A DNA stretch of 64,000 nucleotides from Candidatus Anammoxibacter sp. (GCA_021777055.1 JAIQZO010000034.1:89721-153720); one strand, 5' to 3'. Counted from the stretch's first letter, positions 20,252 through 34,307 are shown. A program made the numbers and translations. Notes: a model not told the origin generated them from the letters alone.

Positions 20252-21491
20252 AATGAGGATCTCCCATACATCGACACTTTGTTTCTATGGCTTTAAAGTT
20301 GTTCTCATTCCCAAAAAGTTCATTGTAAAAAGTCTCATTTAATGTTGGTTTGGTAGTTATATCTCCAAAATATAGTAAATTCATAATTCCGGCAGTTCCA
20401 CCTGTTTGCAGATAACACTTCGGTTTATCAGATATTCCGTACATTGCAAGGTATCCGTTTGATTCGTAACTCCCGTCCACTATTATTGTCAATCTTTCAT
20501 TTGGTATAAGTTCTTTAATGGTTACTTTTCCCCATCCGAATGAGTTTACAATTGCGACTATCCCGTGGACCCAATCTTCGCGGTTCTTGATCATCGGTGT
20601 TATTAAGGCGTGCCACTCAGCAGACTCCATAATTCCTCCAAAGGTATTGAATGCGCATACATGTCCGGCTTCTACAAGCATCGCCCGGCTAACATTCCGC
20701 ATCCTTTCTCCCTTTTTCAACACCATCATGTTTTCGAATTCATATGAGACCATATTATAATAGTTGGCGAACATATGGGTGAGATAAGCTCCAAAGGCCG
20801 GAATAAGTCCCTCTTCGTTGCCTAATAAACTCATTTTTAATATGGCGTTATTTACAACATTCTCATTTATATTATTTGTTGGATTTTCTCTTTGAGGGAT
20901 TTCAGATAGTAAGTTTCCTGATTTCGGAGATGTTTTTATTAATATCGGATCTTCCGCAACAGTAACATAAAATCTGCACTGTTGATCTCCTTTTGCAATA
21001 CACTCCAACTCTTCCACAAAATAGTATTCTTGCGGTTTATCGTAAGCTACCGCAAATGACGCAGCTATAAAACCAGTAGTAAAAAAATCAACAGGAGTTT
21101 TCCGTAGCCCCCACTTTATTTTCCATGCAAATCCATAGTGTTGTATAGGGGAATAAACATCTCCCCCTGCACTAGAGACATTGTTGAATGAAAAATCCAA
21201 AAGACCGTACCCGAATGTTTTAAATATGGATGCTGCGGCATTTAATCTTGTTTCAGGTGAATTTAGGGTAGGGTTAATTAATATAAGCTCTTTTAAATGA
21301 GAGTATGTAACTGAAACGGCAGAGTTGATTAGTACTGGTGTCGTGTTGATGTATTCAGGATCCTCAATGGTCCGTTGTAAGAAGATGTTATAATGGTTGC
21401 AGTGTATAACAAGTGGTTCACCATAAGAGAACTTTAGATAGTTTTTTTTGTCAACCTTAATTTCCGGCTGAAATGTCTCCATTGTTATCAA
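20211..21491 (-). CDS. V4R-domain protein, two V4R-like modules
   Basis: Two ECxxxGDxxCxF-type motifs (LECIAKGDQQCRF, KCRCMGDPHCEF) with preceding YGLLDF/GWGKVTI segments. Confidence 0.8.
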   Translation of the reverse strand: MITMETFQPEIKVDKKNYLKFSYGEPLVIHCNHYNIFLQRTIEDPEYINTTPVLINSAVSVTYSHLKELILINPTLNSPETRLNAAASIFKTFGYGLLDFSFNNVSSAGGDVYSPIQHYGFAWKIKWGLRKTPVDFFTTGFIAASFAVAYDKPQEYYFVEELECIAKGDQQCRFYVTVAEDPILIKTSPKSGNLLSEIPQRENPTNNINENVVNNAILKMSLLGNEEGLIPAFGAYLTHMFANYYNMVSYEFENMMVLKKGERMRNVSRAMLVEAGHVCAFNTFGGIMESAEWHALITPMIKNREDWVHGIVAIVNSFGWGKVTIKELIPNERLTIIVDGSYESNGYLAMYGISDKPKCYLQTGGTAGIMNLLYFGDITTKPTLNETFYNELFGNENNFKAIETKCRCMGDPHCEFVATRNNAPTR

Positions 21492-21517
21492 CTCCTTTAG
21501 TTATAAAGTAATATCTG

Positions 21518-21766
21518 TTAGTCTGATTGGTTTAGATAGGGCTTTATATCACTGCAGTCAATCTTTTCCAAACTAAGTACTTTCTTCGCCGCTTCTCTGA
21601 CTCTATGCTGGAAGATTGTGGAATATTCCTCTTGATCTTCAGGAAACTCATCCGGGTCAAATCCTACAATTAGACCAATCCTTTGTATATGAAGATCCGG
21701 CATTGTCGGGGCGTTATCTTTTACAAATTCAAGAATTGCGAGAACATGATCCTCAATGGATTTCAT
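21518..21766 (-). CDS. Small hypothetical protein
   Basis: 82-aa ORF directly upstream of and co-directional with the V4R gene. Confidence 0.6.
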   Translation of the reverse strand: MKSIEDHVLAILEFVKDNAPTMPDLHIQRIGLIVGFDPDEFPEDQEEYSTIFQHRVREAAKKVLSLEKIDCSDIKPYLNQSD

Positions 21767-22288
21767 GTCAGCTAACCTCCGTTTTTATGGCATAACATGG
21801 ATTAACATTTTACTCTATAAATGGATATACAAATAGGATTTAAGTGATAACATTATATTAAAATATCCTTCTGTGTCGAACATTTTTTAATAGATGAGTA
21901 ATTTGCTTTTTAGCGGAAGGTTTACCTGCAGGTTAGAGTGCAAAATAAAATAGCAGATTAATGGAGAGTGAGTAAATAGATTGGTACATTCGGGTTTAGA
22001 TTCTGTCCAGCTTTGGTCTATCTCCAGTCACACGGCTCCCCAATGCTGAAAAGGCCGTGGTTTCCGTTCTGCCCAATAAGGTTGCCTAAATTTGACCTAA
22101 ATCTGGCTAAAAATATTTGAAATTTTTGTGGTTTAAAAGCTCAATGTTTTCTTGTTCCGGTATATTTAAGTTTTGAACCATGAACATTGAATCATAAACT
22201 AAAAAAAACTCTATCTTCAGTTTATTAAAAATTTAAGAGCTAAATTTGTGCAATTAGGGTGTAAGAATCTAAGCCCGAAATGATAATT

Positions 22289-23227
22289 CTATTTTATGTT
22301 TATAACACATCTGAATCCGGTAAAATAGTTTCTCAGCTCCGGTTTGGATTTTTGCCTGAATGTGGAATTTATAAATGACTTTTCATTTAGCCATGCTCCT
22401 CCACGCATTATTTTCCTAGTTTCGGGTTTTGTGCATTCAGGGTTTTCATAAGGAGAATTAGAATAGAAATCCGGGTTGTACCAATCTTTGCACCACTCCC
22501 ATACGTTTCCGGACATGTCGTATAGACCGTACGGAGAAACTCCGTCCTTGTAACTTCCCACAGGTGCAGTACTGCCAAAGCAAAATTTATGTTTTTCTAT
22601 GCAAAAATTGGCATATGTACAATTGGGCTCGTTACTCCCCCAAGGATAAATATAGCCGGGTTTTTCCCCTCTTGCTGCTTTTTCCCATTGAGCTTCAGTT
22701 GGCAGTGATTTACCTGCCCACCTGGCATAAGCATCTGCTTCATACCAACTTATACCGGTGATTGGATTTTCAGGGTAATGGATGCTGCCTCTGAAGTTTG
22801 AGGATTCGTCTTTGTTCCACCAATTTGGAGCGGTAATGCTGTTTTTCTCTTTCCAGTTCCAGCCGTCGTCTGTCCAGAGATTTTTCTTTTCGTAACCACC
22901 ATCTTTTATGAATTTATAGAACTTGCTATTTGTTACTTCATATTTATCTATATAGTATGCATTTAAAAAGACCTTATGTGCCGGTTTGCCGAAATCAACA
23001 TCTTTATGATTGTGGTGTGCATGATGATCGTCATGTCCTCCATGGTTATGGCCTGCCATCGCCATTTCATCCTCTTTCCCCATAATAAATTCCCCTTCAG
23101 GGATAAGAACCATGTCTTTGATATTCTGTTTCCTTGGTGCTTCACCCTGTTTTGGTACCTCTTTACATGATGAAAATAGACAGCATAGGGATAGTAAAAA
23201 AATTGTAGTATTTAATCTGATATTCAT
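22289..23227 (-). CDS. SUMF1/FGE-sulfatase-family lipoprotein with His-rich insertion
   Basis: Lipobox-like LLSLCCLFSSC; MVLIPEGEFIMG, YEVTNSKFYKF, LPTEAQWEKAARG, YDMSGNVWEWCKDWY, RGGAWLNE; insertion HNHGGHDDHHAHHNHKD. Confidence 0.9.
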   Translation of the reverse strand: MNIRLNTTIFLLSLCCLFSSCKEVPKQGEAPRKQNIKDMVLIPEGEFIMGKEDEMAMAGHNHGGHDDHHAHHNHKDVDFGKPAHKVFLNAYYIDKYEVTNSKFYKFIKDGGYEKKNLWTDDGWNWKEKNSITAPNWWNKDESSNFRGSIHYPENPITGISWYEADAYARWAGKSLPTEAQWEKAARGEKPGYIYPWGSNEPNCTYANFCIEKHKFCFGSTAPVGSYKDGVSPYGLYDMSGNVWEWCKDWYNPDFYSNSPYENPECTKPETRKIMRGGAWLNEKSFINSTFRQKSKPELRNYFTGFRCVINIK

Positions 23228-23325
23228 TTTTTTTTAGTTTGTAGATTAGATTCTTACACCGTAATGGTGATAATTTATCTTGCAAATTTATAATCAACTG
23301 AAAATAATGTTTTCTGTGAGTTCAT

Positions 23326-23398
23326 GGTTCAAGGTTCACTGTTCAAAGGTTAAATGTCCTGAAAAAAACGTTGAACGTTGAACCCAGAACCTTTAACC
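23326..23398. terminator. GTTCAA-rich inverted repeat just downstream of pyk
   Basis: ggttcaaggttcactgttcaaaggttaa ... ttgaacgttgaacccagaacctttaacc, about 28-bp imperfect arms. Confidence 0.5.
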
Positions 23399-23402
23399 CC
23401 AA

Positions 23403-24827
23403 TTAGTAAACAGTTTCAACCCTTATCATGTTGGTATTACCAGCGCCCTGCATTGGAACACCGGCGGTAAGTATGACCCGTTCACCTTTTTTAATAAGTT
23501 TCTTCTTCTTTAGTAAGGAAAAAATATGATTAAGGGGGCGTTTCTTGACATTGGTCTTTGCTAGAAAAAATGGGATAACTGCCCGGCTTATGGTCATCTG
23601 TCTTGCTGCATGTTCGTTTGCTGTAAATGCAAATATGGGAATGCATGGTCTCGGCCTGGAGACCTGCCTTGCCGTTTCCCCTGTCTCTGTAAATACGATA
23701 ATTGCATCTGCTTTTAACACTTCGGCTAACTGGTTTGCTGTGTATGTTATACCATGGGTAACAATGCTGTTTTCCTCTTCCGGTGTCCACCATGGAAGAA
23801 TCTCATGGTTTTCAAACTGATATTTTTCCATCGCTAGGGCGGTCCTGGTCATTGCTTCTACTGCTTGGACGGGATAAGCACCCACAGCCGATTCAGCTGA
23901 AAGCATTACTGCATCAGCGTACCCACCAACTGCATTTGAGACATCCGATACTTCTGCCCTTGTGGGCCTATAGTTTAGTATCATGGATTCCAGCATCTGT
24001 GTTGCTATTATTACAGGTTTTCCCGCTTTGCTGCATATGCGCAGTATTTTCTTCTGCACTATCGGTACATCTTCAAAGGGAATTTCTACACCCATGTCTC
24101 CACGGGCAACCATAACACCGTCGGTTTCATTTATAATCCCTTCTAGATTTTTAATAGCTTCGTGTCTTTCAATCTTTGCTATGATTTGGGCGCTGGATTT
24201 TTCCTGCTTTATAAGTTTTCTCAATGCACGGATATCTTTTTCGTCTTTTACAAAAGATAGGGCCACAAGGTCCACCCCGCATTCGAGCCCACATTTTAGT
24301 GCTTGTTTATCCTTTTTTGTTATGGGGGATTGTGAGACTGAACTTTCCGGAAGGTTTAAACCCTTGTGATTAGATAGGGTGCCGCCGTTAAGTACTTCAA
24401 CTATTACCTTTTTGCCTGTTACTTCTTTTACTCTAACACTAAGATTTCCATCGTCTAAAAGTATTTTGTTACCCTTTTCTACATCAAGGTGAAATTTCTT
24501 ATATTGAACCGGAACAATTTTGTCTTTACCTATGACGCTTTCAGTGGTAAATGTAAGTTCATCTCCTCTATGTATCTTTATGAACCCATTTTCAAATGTA
24601 CCTATTCTGATTTTAGGCCCCTGCAAATCCAGGAGTATTCCCACAAAGAGATTAAGTTTTTTTTCCGCCTTACGTATTGTATCTGTAAGACTTTTAATAA
24701 GGGAGGAATCTCCGTGCGAAGTGTTAATCCGGAAAACATTTACCCCTGTTAATATTAATTTTTCTATCATTTCGGGGGATGATGATGCCGGGCCCAGAGT
24801 TGCGACGATTTTTGTCCGTTTTATCAT
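23403..24827 (-). CDS. pyk: Pyruvate kinase
   Basis: KIVATLGPASSS, GDMGVEIP, KPVIIATQMLESMI, RAEVSDVSNAV motifs. Confidence 0.97.
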   Translation of the reverse strand: MIKRTKIVATLGPASSSPEMIEKLILTGVNVFRINTSHGDSSLIKSLTDTIRKAEKKLNLFVGILLDLQGPKIRIGTFENGFIKIHRGDELTFTTESVIGKDKIVPVQYKKFHLDVEKGNKILLDDGNLSVRVKEVTGKKVIVEVLNGGTLSNHKGLNLPESSVSQSPITKKDKQALKCGLECGVDLVALSFVKDEKDIRALRKLIKQEKSSAQIIAKIERHEAIKNLEGIINETDGVMVARGDMGVEIPFEDVPIVQKKILRICSKAGKPVIIATQMLESMILNYRPTRAEVSDVSNAVGGYADAVMLSAESAVGAYPVQAVEAMTRTALAMEKYQFENHEILPWWTPEEENSIVTHGITYTANQLAEVLKADAIIVFTETGETARQVSRPRPCIPIFAFTANEHAARQMTISRAVIPFFLAKTNVKKRPLNHIFSLLKKKKLIKKGERVILTAGVPMQGAGNTNMIRVETVY

Positions 24828-24877
24828 GAATTCTTACCTTTAATATTAAATTATATAGATCTAAAACGTAACGACTC

Positions 24878-24953
24878 AGGTGGTTTGGCCGAAGGCTGAC
24901 GGTAAAAGTCAAAGCCTTTAAGATTTTACCTTCAGTCTTCAGCCTAACTACCT
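24878..24953. repeat. GGCTGAAGGCTGAAGGTAAAA-type inverted repeat (terminator-like)
   Basis: aggtggtttggccgaaggctgacggtaaaa ... ttttaccttcagtcttcagcctaactacct; related motifs at 3557, 30398 and 44252. Confidence 0.6.
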
Positions 24954-24963
24954 AAAAGTTGCA

Positions 24964-25536
24964 TTAAAACAGTGTTTCCTGCTCTCCGTACTCTAACTCC
25001 TTAGCTAAAATCTTGTTATTATTAATTATTTCCACCGCTTTCTCAGTTATATCATTGCTGTTTGAATAAAAACCGTCATATTTGTGATCTCCTGTCACTG
25101 GTAGCTCTTCTGCAATGAGAGATATGTGCAGTCCTCCTCCTTTAATTATGGCAAACCAGTTATCTTTGACCCTATAAGCGTGCTTAGTTATGATATGAAC
25201 ATTGTCTGCTATATGTTCTATTTTTGTGTCACCCATGCCTACAATGAATATCTCCTTTGCATAATGTGCCAACTTTTTATAACGATCTGCATACTCTTTG
25301 AAATGACTAAGGGTCTGAAATCCAACGTACAGTGTGCTCTTTTTTTTATGTATCTTTAGAGTGTTTTCTATTGTACGGCTTACAAATTGTAGTGTCAGTA
25401 TAGATGTGGTAAACTGATAATCTCCATCTATAGAGTTAACGTGGAGGTCCTCAATGAGTGGAAGTGGGTTGTGGTATTCTTTTAGTGCTTTTACTTCCAT
25501 TATTAATTCTTTAAAACAGTTAGTTTTTTGTTTCAT
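24964..25536 (-). CDS. DICT-domain-like sensory protein (tentative)
   Basis: TLYVGFQTLSHFKEYADRYKKLAHYAKEIFIVGMGD resembles DICT domains from memory. Confidence 0.6.
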   Translation of the reverse strand: MKQKTNCFKELIMEVKALKEYHNPLPLIEDLHVNSIDGDYQFTTSILTLQFVSRTIENTLKIHKKKSTLYVGFQTLSHFKEYADRYKKLAHYAKEIFIVGMGDTKIEHIADNVHIITKHAYRVKDNWFAIIKGGGLHISLIAEELPVTGDHKYDGFYSNSNDITEKAVEIINNNKILAKELEYGEQETLF

Positions 25537-25561
25537 GGAATTTAGATAGTTTTAAACAGCA

Positions 25562-25749
25562 TTGTCCGGTTAGCTATTTGCGTGTGCTAACATTGAATGC
25601 CTAAAATGCGCTAAAATGCCTAAATTGATAGAAATTTATTATTCATAAAAAAATTGCTATATTAACTTTAGGGGCTTTTTTACATCATTATGTTGCATGA
25701 TGTTCTCAAATAGTCAATATTCTCACACAGCAAAAGGCTAACCGGATAA
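25562..25749. repeat. MITE-like element (copy 1), TTGTCCGGTTA...TAACCGGATAA ends
   Basis: Terminal inverted repeats; internal tgcctaaaatgcgctaaaatgcctaaa on one arm and tttagg on the other; homologous to 62299-62533 and 63866-64000. Confidence 0.75.
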
Positions 25750-25892
25750 TGCAGAGTTTTAAATATATTTATTTGTATGTTTATATTGTTGCATTTGCAA
25801 AATTATAGATATTTAGTTTGTGTCATTATCCAAAAATGTTTTTGTACCCTCTTTTTTTACATTCAGCCTTATGCTGTTAGTCTGGTTTCATA

Positions 25893-26423
25893 TTAAAATG
25901 CCAGGTTTTCTAATTTCCATTTACCTTTTTCAAATCTTAAAATAGATGTATAATAACGTCTTTCCTTTGGGCCGCAATCTTTTCTTGTTTCAACATAAGA
26001 TTTAACAATGTATAAACCCTCTTCGTTAATTGAAACATCTGTGCCATGTCGCCTAGGGAATAAAGCGTTTTGTGGAAATTTTAATCTTTGTGATACAAAC
26101 CTTATGGATGCATCGATTGCTCCTTCTTCTGTATCATCGCCGCTGATTTGTTCTTTTGCGGCGGTAAAGTTATTTTCTGATTCGTCTTTTTCATCCTCAT
26201 CGCTACTGATTTGTTCTCTTGCGGATGTAAAGTTGTTTACTGATTTCTCTTTTTCATCCCTACAGCCATATAATGGGATAAGAAATATGATGGCAGCGAA
26301 TGCAAAAAGATTAAATGAGGATATATTTATTCTTGCAGGGTGGAGATGTTTTGACATAAATATAGCTTTTCCATATTCAATCACCATATGAAAGAGATAT
26401 TTATGTGATTTTTGGCTCTGCAT
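25893..26423 (-). CDS. Hypothetical secreted/lipoprotein with duplicated acidic segment
   Basis: 176-aa ORF; tandem NNFT[SA]A[RK]EQIS[SG]D segments. Confidence 0.6.
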   Translation of the reverse strand: MQSQKSHKYLFHMVIEYGKAIFMSKHLHPARINISSFNLFAFAAIIFLIPLYGCRDEKEKSVNNFTSAREQISSDEDEKDESENNFTAAKEQISGDDTEEGAIDASIRFVSQRLKFPQNALFPRRHGTDVSINEEGLYIVKSYVETRKDCGPKERRYYTSILRFEKGKWKLENLAF

Positions 26424-27187
26424 CTTACCGCTCCTGGCTAATAAAGAATATGTTAATACTTAACTTCCTTGAATTTTACACACTATAAAATTATAAACTA
26501 TTACTCATAATGAAGCAACGAAATGTGTGCTTTCGTTTGTTTGCGCAATATTTGCAGTACAAAGTTTTATTTATTATATGCTCATTCATTGCTTGATGAA
26601 ATTCTTACGGTCTCTATGTTAATTATATCTTATATTTTGTGATTAAAATGGTATACGCAATTGCAACATATGTGAAAGCTCAAACTGAATTTAGAGAAAG
26701 AGAAGAGAAATATGGTAAAATATTTAAGCTATGCATTATAGTTTTCCTTCGTATAGGTTATAAAGGAAAAATGTAAGTTTAAGCCAATTTCAGAAAACAT
26801 TAAGTATCTTCAAATAACAAGTATAACCAGAACCTGTTCGTTACAGGGCGTCTCACTAATCGTTACATATAAAAAGTAATGAGATGAAGTGAATAACGAA
26901 CCGCATAACAAGGAATATTGAATTTTAAAATGAGAAAAACTTCATAATTCGACATTCTTTGTTCAATATTCGATATTGCTATTTAAAACTTTTTTATACT
27001 CATTCCAAGGCTGATGCCTAGGAACGAGATTCTAAATCAACAGAATTGTTTTGGTGATATCCCAGACACTTTATAAATTATATTATATTAGTGGGGTACG
27101 ATTAGAATACGAACAGTTCATAATTAGTTATAAAATCAGTTTGAACTGATGAAAAAGTGAGTATAGAATTACTTTCTGATACTATTT

Positions 27188-30397
<3,210 letters not shown>

Positions 30398-30399
<2 letters not shown>

Positions 30400-30468
30400 G
30401 TGAATAGGCTGAAGGCTGAAGACTGTAGGTAAAAGCTTAAAGGCCGTGGGTTTTACCTTCCGCCTTCG
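30398..30468. terminator. GGCTGAAGGCTGAA-type hairpin between convergent tpl and rsmE
   Basis: ggctgaaggctgaagactgtaggtaaaa ... ttttaccttccgccttcg between convergent genes. Confidence 0.55.
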
Positions 30469-30471
30469 TTT

Positions 30472-31203
30472 TTATATCAGCCTTGAAATCAGGCTAGAAA
30501 CAGCGGTTTCTACCGGTAGTATTCTTTCTCCCATCCGGATAGGAGTAAATCCGCAGTTGACAAGCTTTTCAATTTCATAAGGAATAAACCCACCTTCCGG
30601 ACCTATGGCAAGGGTTACAGGGCTACCTATACTGCAAGGGCATGTTTCGGTTGCAGTTGGGTGGGCGACAAACGGTGTTGTTCCTTTTATGATGTCTGGA
30701 AGATGGTCTTCCACAAATGGTTTAAAGAGCGGTTGTGTTATCACTTTGGGCAAGATAGTATCTCTTCCCTGCTCCAGACCTTTGATAAGATATTTCTTTA
30801 GATTTTTGTTGTCTAATAAATCGCTCTTCCAGAATGACTTTTCTACACGGTAGGAATTTATCAGGATTATCTTTTTGACTCCCATTGCGGTTACTTGTGC
30901 TAACGTGCGTTTCAATACGCGGGGACGAGGTACTGCCAGCAATAGTGTTACTGGCACTGGTGATGGTGGCCGTGTATCAAGGTTTACTTCCATCTCAAGC
31001 ATATGGCTATTGATGTCTTTAATTATGCCATTTCCCATATCTCCCTCTAACAAACCAACTCGTAATGTACTGCCGATATGTGCTCTATTAACTTCAGTTA
31101 TATGTTTGAAACGTTGCCCGTCTAACCGGACCATCTTTGGTTCTGTAGTGAAATCATCTTTAAACAAAATAATAAGGTTCATAGTGTTACCAATGGTGCG
31201 CAA
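30472..31203 (-). CDS. rsmE: 16S rRNA (uracil1498-N3)-methyltransferase
   Basis: SPOUT-type LAIGPEGGFIPYEIE and RMGERILPVETAV motifs. Confidence 0.93.
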   Translation of the reverse strand: MRTIGNTMNLIILFKDDFTTEPKMVRLDGQRFKHITEVNRAHIGSTLRVGLLEGDMGNGIIKDINSHMLEMEVNLDTRPPSPVPVTLLLAVPRPRVLKRTLAQVTAMGVKKIILINSYRVEKSFWKSDLLDNKNLKKYLIKGLEQGRDTILPKVITQPLFKPFVEDHLPDIIKGTTPFVAHPTATETCPCSIGSPVTLAIGPEGGFIPYEIEKLVNCGFTPIRMGERILPVETAVSSLISRLI

Positions 31204-31379
31204 CCAAAAAGGGGGATACTGGAGTCAGGAGATAGAATGCAGAATAAAGCATAGATTTGTGATTGTTATACAATACATCATTCGTAAACAATAATAAAAC
31301 ATGATTTGGCTTTTATAGACAATTTATATCATTTTCGTGATAGCCTTGGTGCATGATATGCACCCTAGGTGATTCTTGA

Positions 31380-31578
31380 AAATCGATTTACGAACAAAGA
31401 TTAACGATTTCTGATTTCTGCCGTGCCAGTTTAGACATTAAGATCGTAAATCGCTATTCGTTAATCAAAATAATATCCAGCCTCAAGTATCCTGTCTCTA
31501 TCAATTATAATAGAACTTAATAAGTCCTAACGGGAAATTCTTTCTAAAAACAAATTTTTATGGGGGTAATACTATAAT
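31380..31578 (+). repeat. Dispersed ~200-bp repeat (copy)
   Basis: ccagtttagacattaagatcgtaaatcgctattcgttaat ... aattctttctaaaaacaaatttttatgggggtaatactataatta; matches 15790-15995. Confidence 0.7.
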
Positions 31579-31597
31579 TAGCACTGTCTGCTCAGTC

Positions 31598-33034
31598 TTA
31601 CCAGTTTCCGGTAAGTCTGACAAGGAAGTAACTACCATTTGATGCTATTGTTTCTGCTGTACCTGCGGATATTAATGTCTTAACTTCATCTATGTACCGT
31701 TCTCGGGTCAAAAGGCAGATGGAACCTTTTTGCCATATATCTCTATTTTCTGCCTCTGCATGTTCTGCTTTGATGCCGATTATGTTTCTCTCAATATAAA
31801 ATTTAGCTGCTGGTCCGTTTATGTTGTATATATATAGTGTCTCTTCCGGTTTTACTTCTGTGGAAACAATATTGGACAACGATTTTATTTCAGATGAATA
31901 ATCGAGGTCGAATATTTTGTGGCAAAAGATGCCGTTAAGGATAATAATGGCGCATGCCAGGGCTGTTACCTTTCTTAAATGTCTTTCAGTTATTAAACGT
32001 GTCAGCATTATTGCTATACAGATTGCCATGGCGGGATAGAGAGGCATAATATACCAATCCAGCTTTGTTGAGAACGCTGCTGTTATTACAAAGATGCTGC
32101 ATATCCAGCAAGCTATGATTGCAAGCGCCCTATTTTTTTCTCTTTTTGCAATAAGAATGCAGTATGGGATGGCAATAAATCCAGGCAAAAACCACGGTTT
32201 TGCTTCCCTAAACATAGTACCGAAATAGTAGAAGATGTTGTTTGAGTGTCCTTCAATCGCAGAAGTTCCCCTCGCAACTACATGATATATAAAGTAGTCA
32301 TTCCAAAATTGCATGCCATATTGCCATGTTTGAACCATGTGCCATGGTGCAAAAATAAGGAGAGAGAGCGCAATGCCAGCCCAAAAATATTTTGAGCGCA
32401 AATGTTTATATTCACGGAAAAGTGCAATATGGGCAATTATTGCAACAGGGACGACACAAACTGCAATCCCTTTAATCATAAAACCCATGCCAAAGGCTGC
32501 GCCAGCGGCGAGAAACCAGCGAGGGTTATTTTTGCCTTTAAGATAAGAAAACAGACTCAGTTGGACCATCAGTGTCAACGGAACGTCCAACATACCCATC
32601 TTTGCATGGGCAACATAATGGGGGATACCCAGCAAGATTAATGAGGCAAGGATTGCTGTACATTTGCCGAACCTCTCTTTTGTGAATCTGTAAGTGATAA
32701 GTATTGTGACTGCGCCACATATGGCGGGGGCTATACGTACCGGTAATTCTCCGATGCCCCAGATTGAGTATCCTATTCTCATAAGCCACATAATTAACGG
32801 GGGTTTATGAAACCATAGATCTCCGTTAAAAGTGGGTTGTAGCCAGCTGTTGTTCCGGAAATACTCCTTTGCAACCTGTGCGTATATAGCTTCGTCCCAA
32901 TCTCTTAGACTTCCGGACCAAATATTGTAAAAAAAGAGTATTATGGTTAATGTTGCCAGTAATACTATATCTAGATCTATGCTGAAGGCCCTACTTTTTA
33001 TTAACGGTCTTGATGATGGAAAAGCTTTGGACAT
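31598..33034 (-). CDS. GT39/ArnT-like membrane glycosyltransferase
   Basis: RDWDEAIYAQVAKEYFRNNSWLQPTFNGDLWFHKPPLIMWLM motif; multiple TM segments. Confidence 0.88.
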   Translation of the reverse strand: MSKAFPSSRPLIKSRAFSIDLDIVLLATLTIILFFYNIWSGSLRDWDEAIYAQVAKEYFRNNSWLQPTFNGDLWFHKPPLIMWLMRIGYSIWGIGELPVRIAPAICGAVTILITYRFTKERFGKCTAILASLILLGIPHYVAHAKMGMLDVPLTLMVQLSLFSYLKGKNNPRWFLAAGAAFGMGFMIKGIAVCVVPVAIIAHIALFREYKHLRSKYFWAGIALSLLIFAPWHMVQTWQYGMQFWNDYFIYHVVARGTSAIEGHSNNIFYYFGTMFREAKPWFLPGFIAIPYCILIAKREKNRALAIIACWICSIFVITAAFSTKLDWYIMPLYPAMAICIAIMLTRLITERHLRKVTALACAIIILNGIFCHKIFDLDYSSEIKSLSNIVSTEVKPEETLYIYNINGPAAKFYIERNIIGIKAEHAEAENRDIWQKGSICLLTRERYIDEVKTLISAGTAETIASNGSYFLVRLTGNW

Positions 33035-33203
33035 TTAGATACTGTTTTTTCTATTTATTTGTTTTAGGCCGCTATAAAATGGGGCATTGGCTCTTATTAA
33101 TAAAATTTTTTTGTGTGTAAAATCAGCTTCACAATGTTACTTAATTTCACCACCCCTAAACAACTTTAAACTCGTTGGCTGTACTGTTTTTCGTTTGCCG
33201 CTT

Positions 33204-34307
33204 TCAGTTTACCGGCCGCAGTATAACAGTGGTCTCTATTATGCTTTCGTTTCGTAAGATTTTGACAAGAACCTCATCTCCAACTTTATAACGTGAAAGC
33301 TCTTTTGTCAGGTCTTTAGAATCGGAAATCGCTACAGTTTCGATCTCAACAATGATGTCGCCCATTATAAACCGCCCGTTCTGGTCTCTTTTTGTGCCCT
33401 GAATACCAGCCCTGTATGCTGCGCTACCTGGAATAACATCTAAAATGCCGACACCCTTTAGATTTAACCTCTTGGCTATATTATCGGGAATAAGCGTGAT
33501 TCCCAAAGATGGTCTTTCGACCTTACCACGGGTAATTAATTCAGAGACTATACGGTTGACAGTATCCACAGGTACCGCGAATCCTATACCGGCGCTTGAT
33601 CCGCTTGTGCTGACAATAGAAGTGTTCATACCAATAAGACGGCCAAAGGAATCCATTAACGGCCCTCCTGAGTTTCCCGGATTAATTGCCGCATCGGTTT
33701 GGATCACATCGAAAATTGTCCTTCCGGTCATAGCTTCAATTGAGCGCCCAAGGGCGCTGATAACACCTGTTGTGAGGGTTAAATCGAGACCAAACGGATT
33801 CCCTATGGCAAGAACCTTTTGTCCCACTTCGAGATTGCTTGAACTGCCAACAATAACAGGGTGTGCCTTTGTTGTGTACGATTTGATCTTTAACACTGCT
33901 ATATCATGGTCTGGATCTGCGCCAACAAGCCTTGCTTCCTGAACGGTACCATCATGCAGAGTAACGTCAATTTCATTTGCCTTGTAGACTACGTGGAAAT
34001 TGGTAACTACGTGGCCTTTTTCATCCCATATAAAACCAGATCCAGTACCTTGTGGGATCTTAAATACATCTAAAGAGAATAAGTTACGTTTAAACTGCTT
34101 ATTGGTAATATAAACAACAGAAGGAGACGAAAGTTTAAAGACTTCTATGGTTGCGCGTTCATCACTTCCCAGTTCGGCAGGTAAAGGTGTTACCGGCCTG
34201 AGTTTAACGCTCCGCTTAAAAAATTGTTTTCTGGGGTTATTTAGAAGAAACCATGCTGCTAGAAGGATAGCGATTACTATAACTATTTTCTTTGTGTTTT
34301 TTTGCAT
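33204..34307 (-). CDS. HtrA/DegP-family trypsin-like serine protease with PDZ domain
   Basis: TNFHVV, DHDIAVLKI, GNSGGPL catalytic motifs; C-terminal PDZ. Confidence 0.95.
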   Translation of the reverse strand: MQKNTKKIVIVIAILLAAWFLLNNPRKQFFKRSVKLRPVTPLPAELGSDERATIEVFKLSSPSVVYITNKQFKRNLFSLDVFKIPQGTGSGFIWDEKGHVVTNFHVVYKANEIDVTLHDGTVQEARLVGADPDHDIAVLKIKSYTTKAHPVIVGSSSNLEVGQKVLAIGNPFGLDLTLTTGVISALGRSIEAMTGRTIFDVIQTDAAINPGNSGGPLMDSFGRLIGMNTSIVSTSGSSAGIGFAVPVDTVNRIVSELITRGKVERPSLGITLIPDNIAKRLNLKGVGILDVIPGSAAYRAGIQGTKRDQNGRFIMGDIIVEIETVAISDSKDLTKELSRYKVGDEVLVKILRNESIIETTVILRPVN

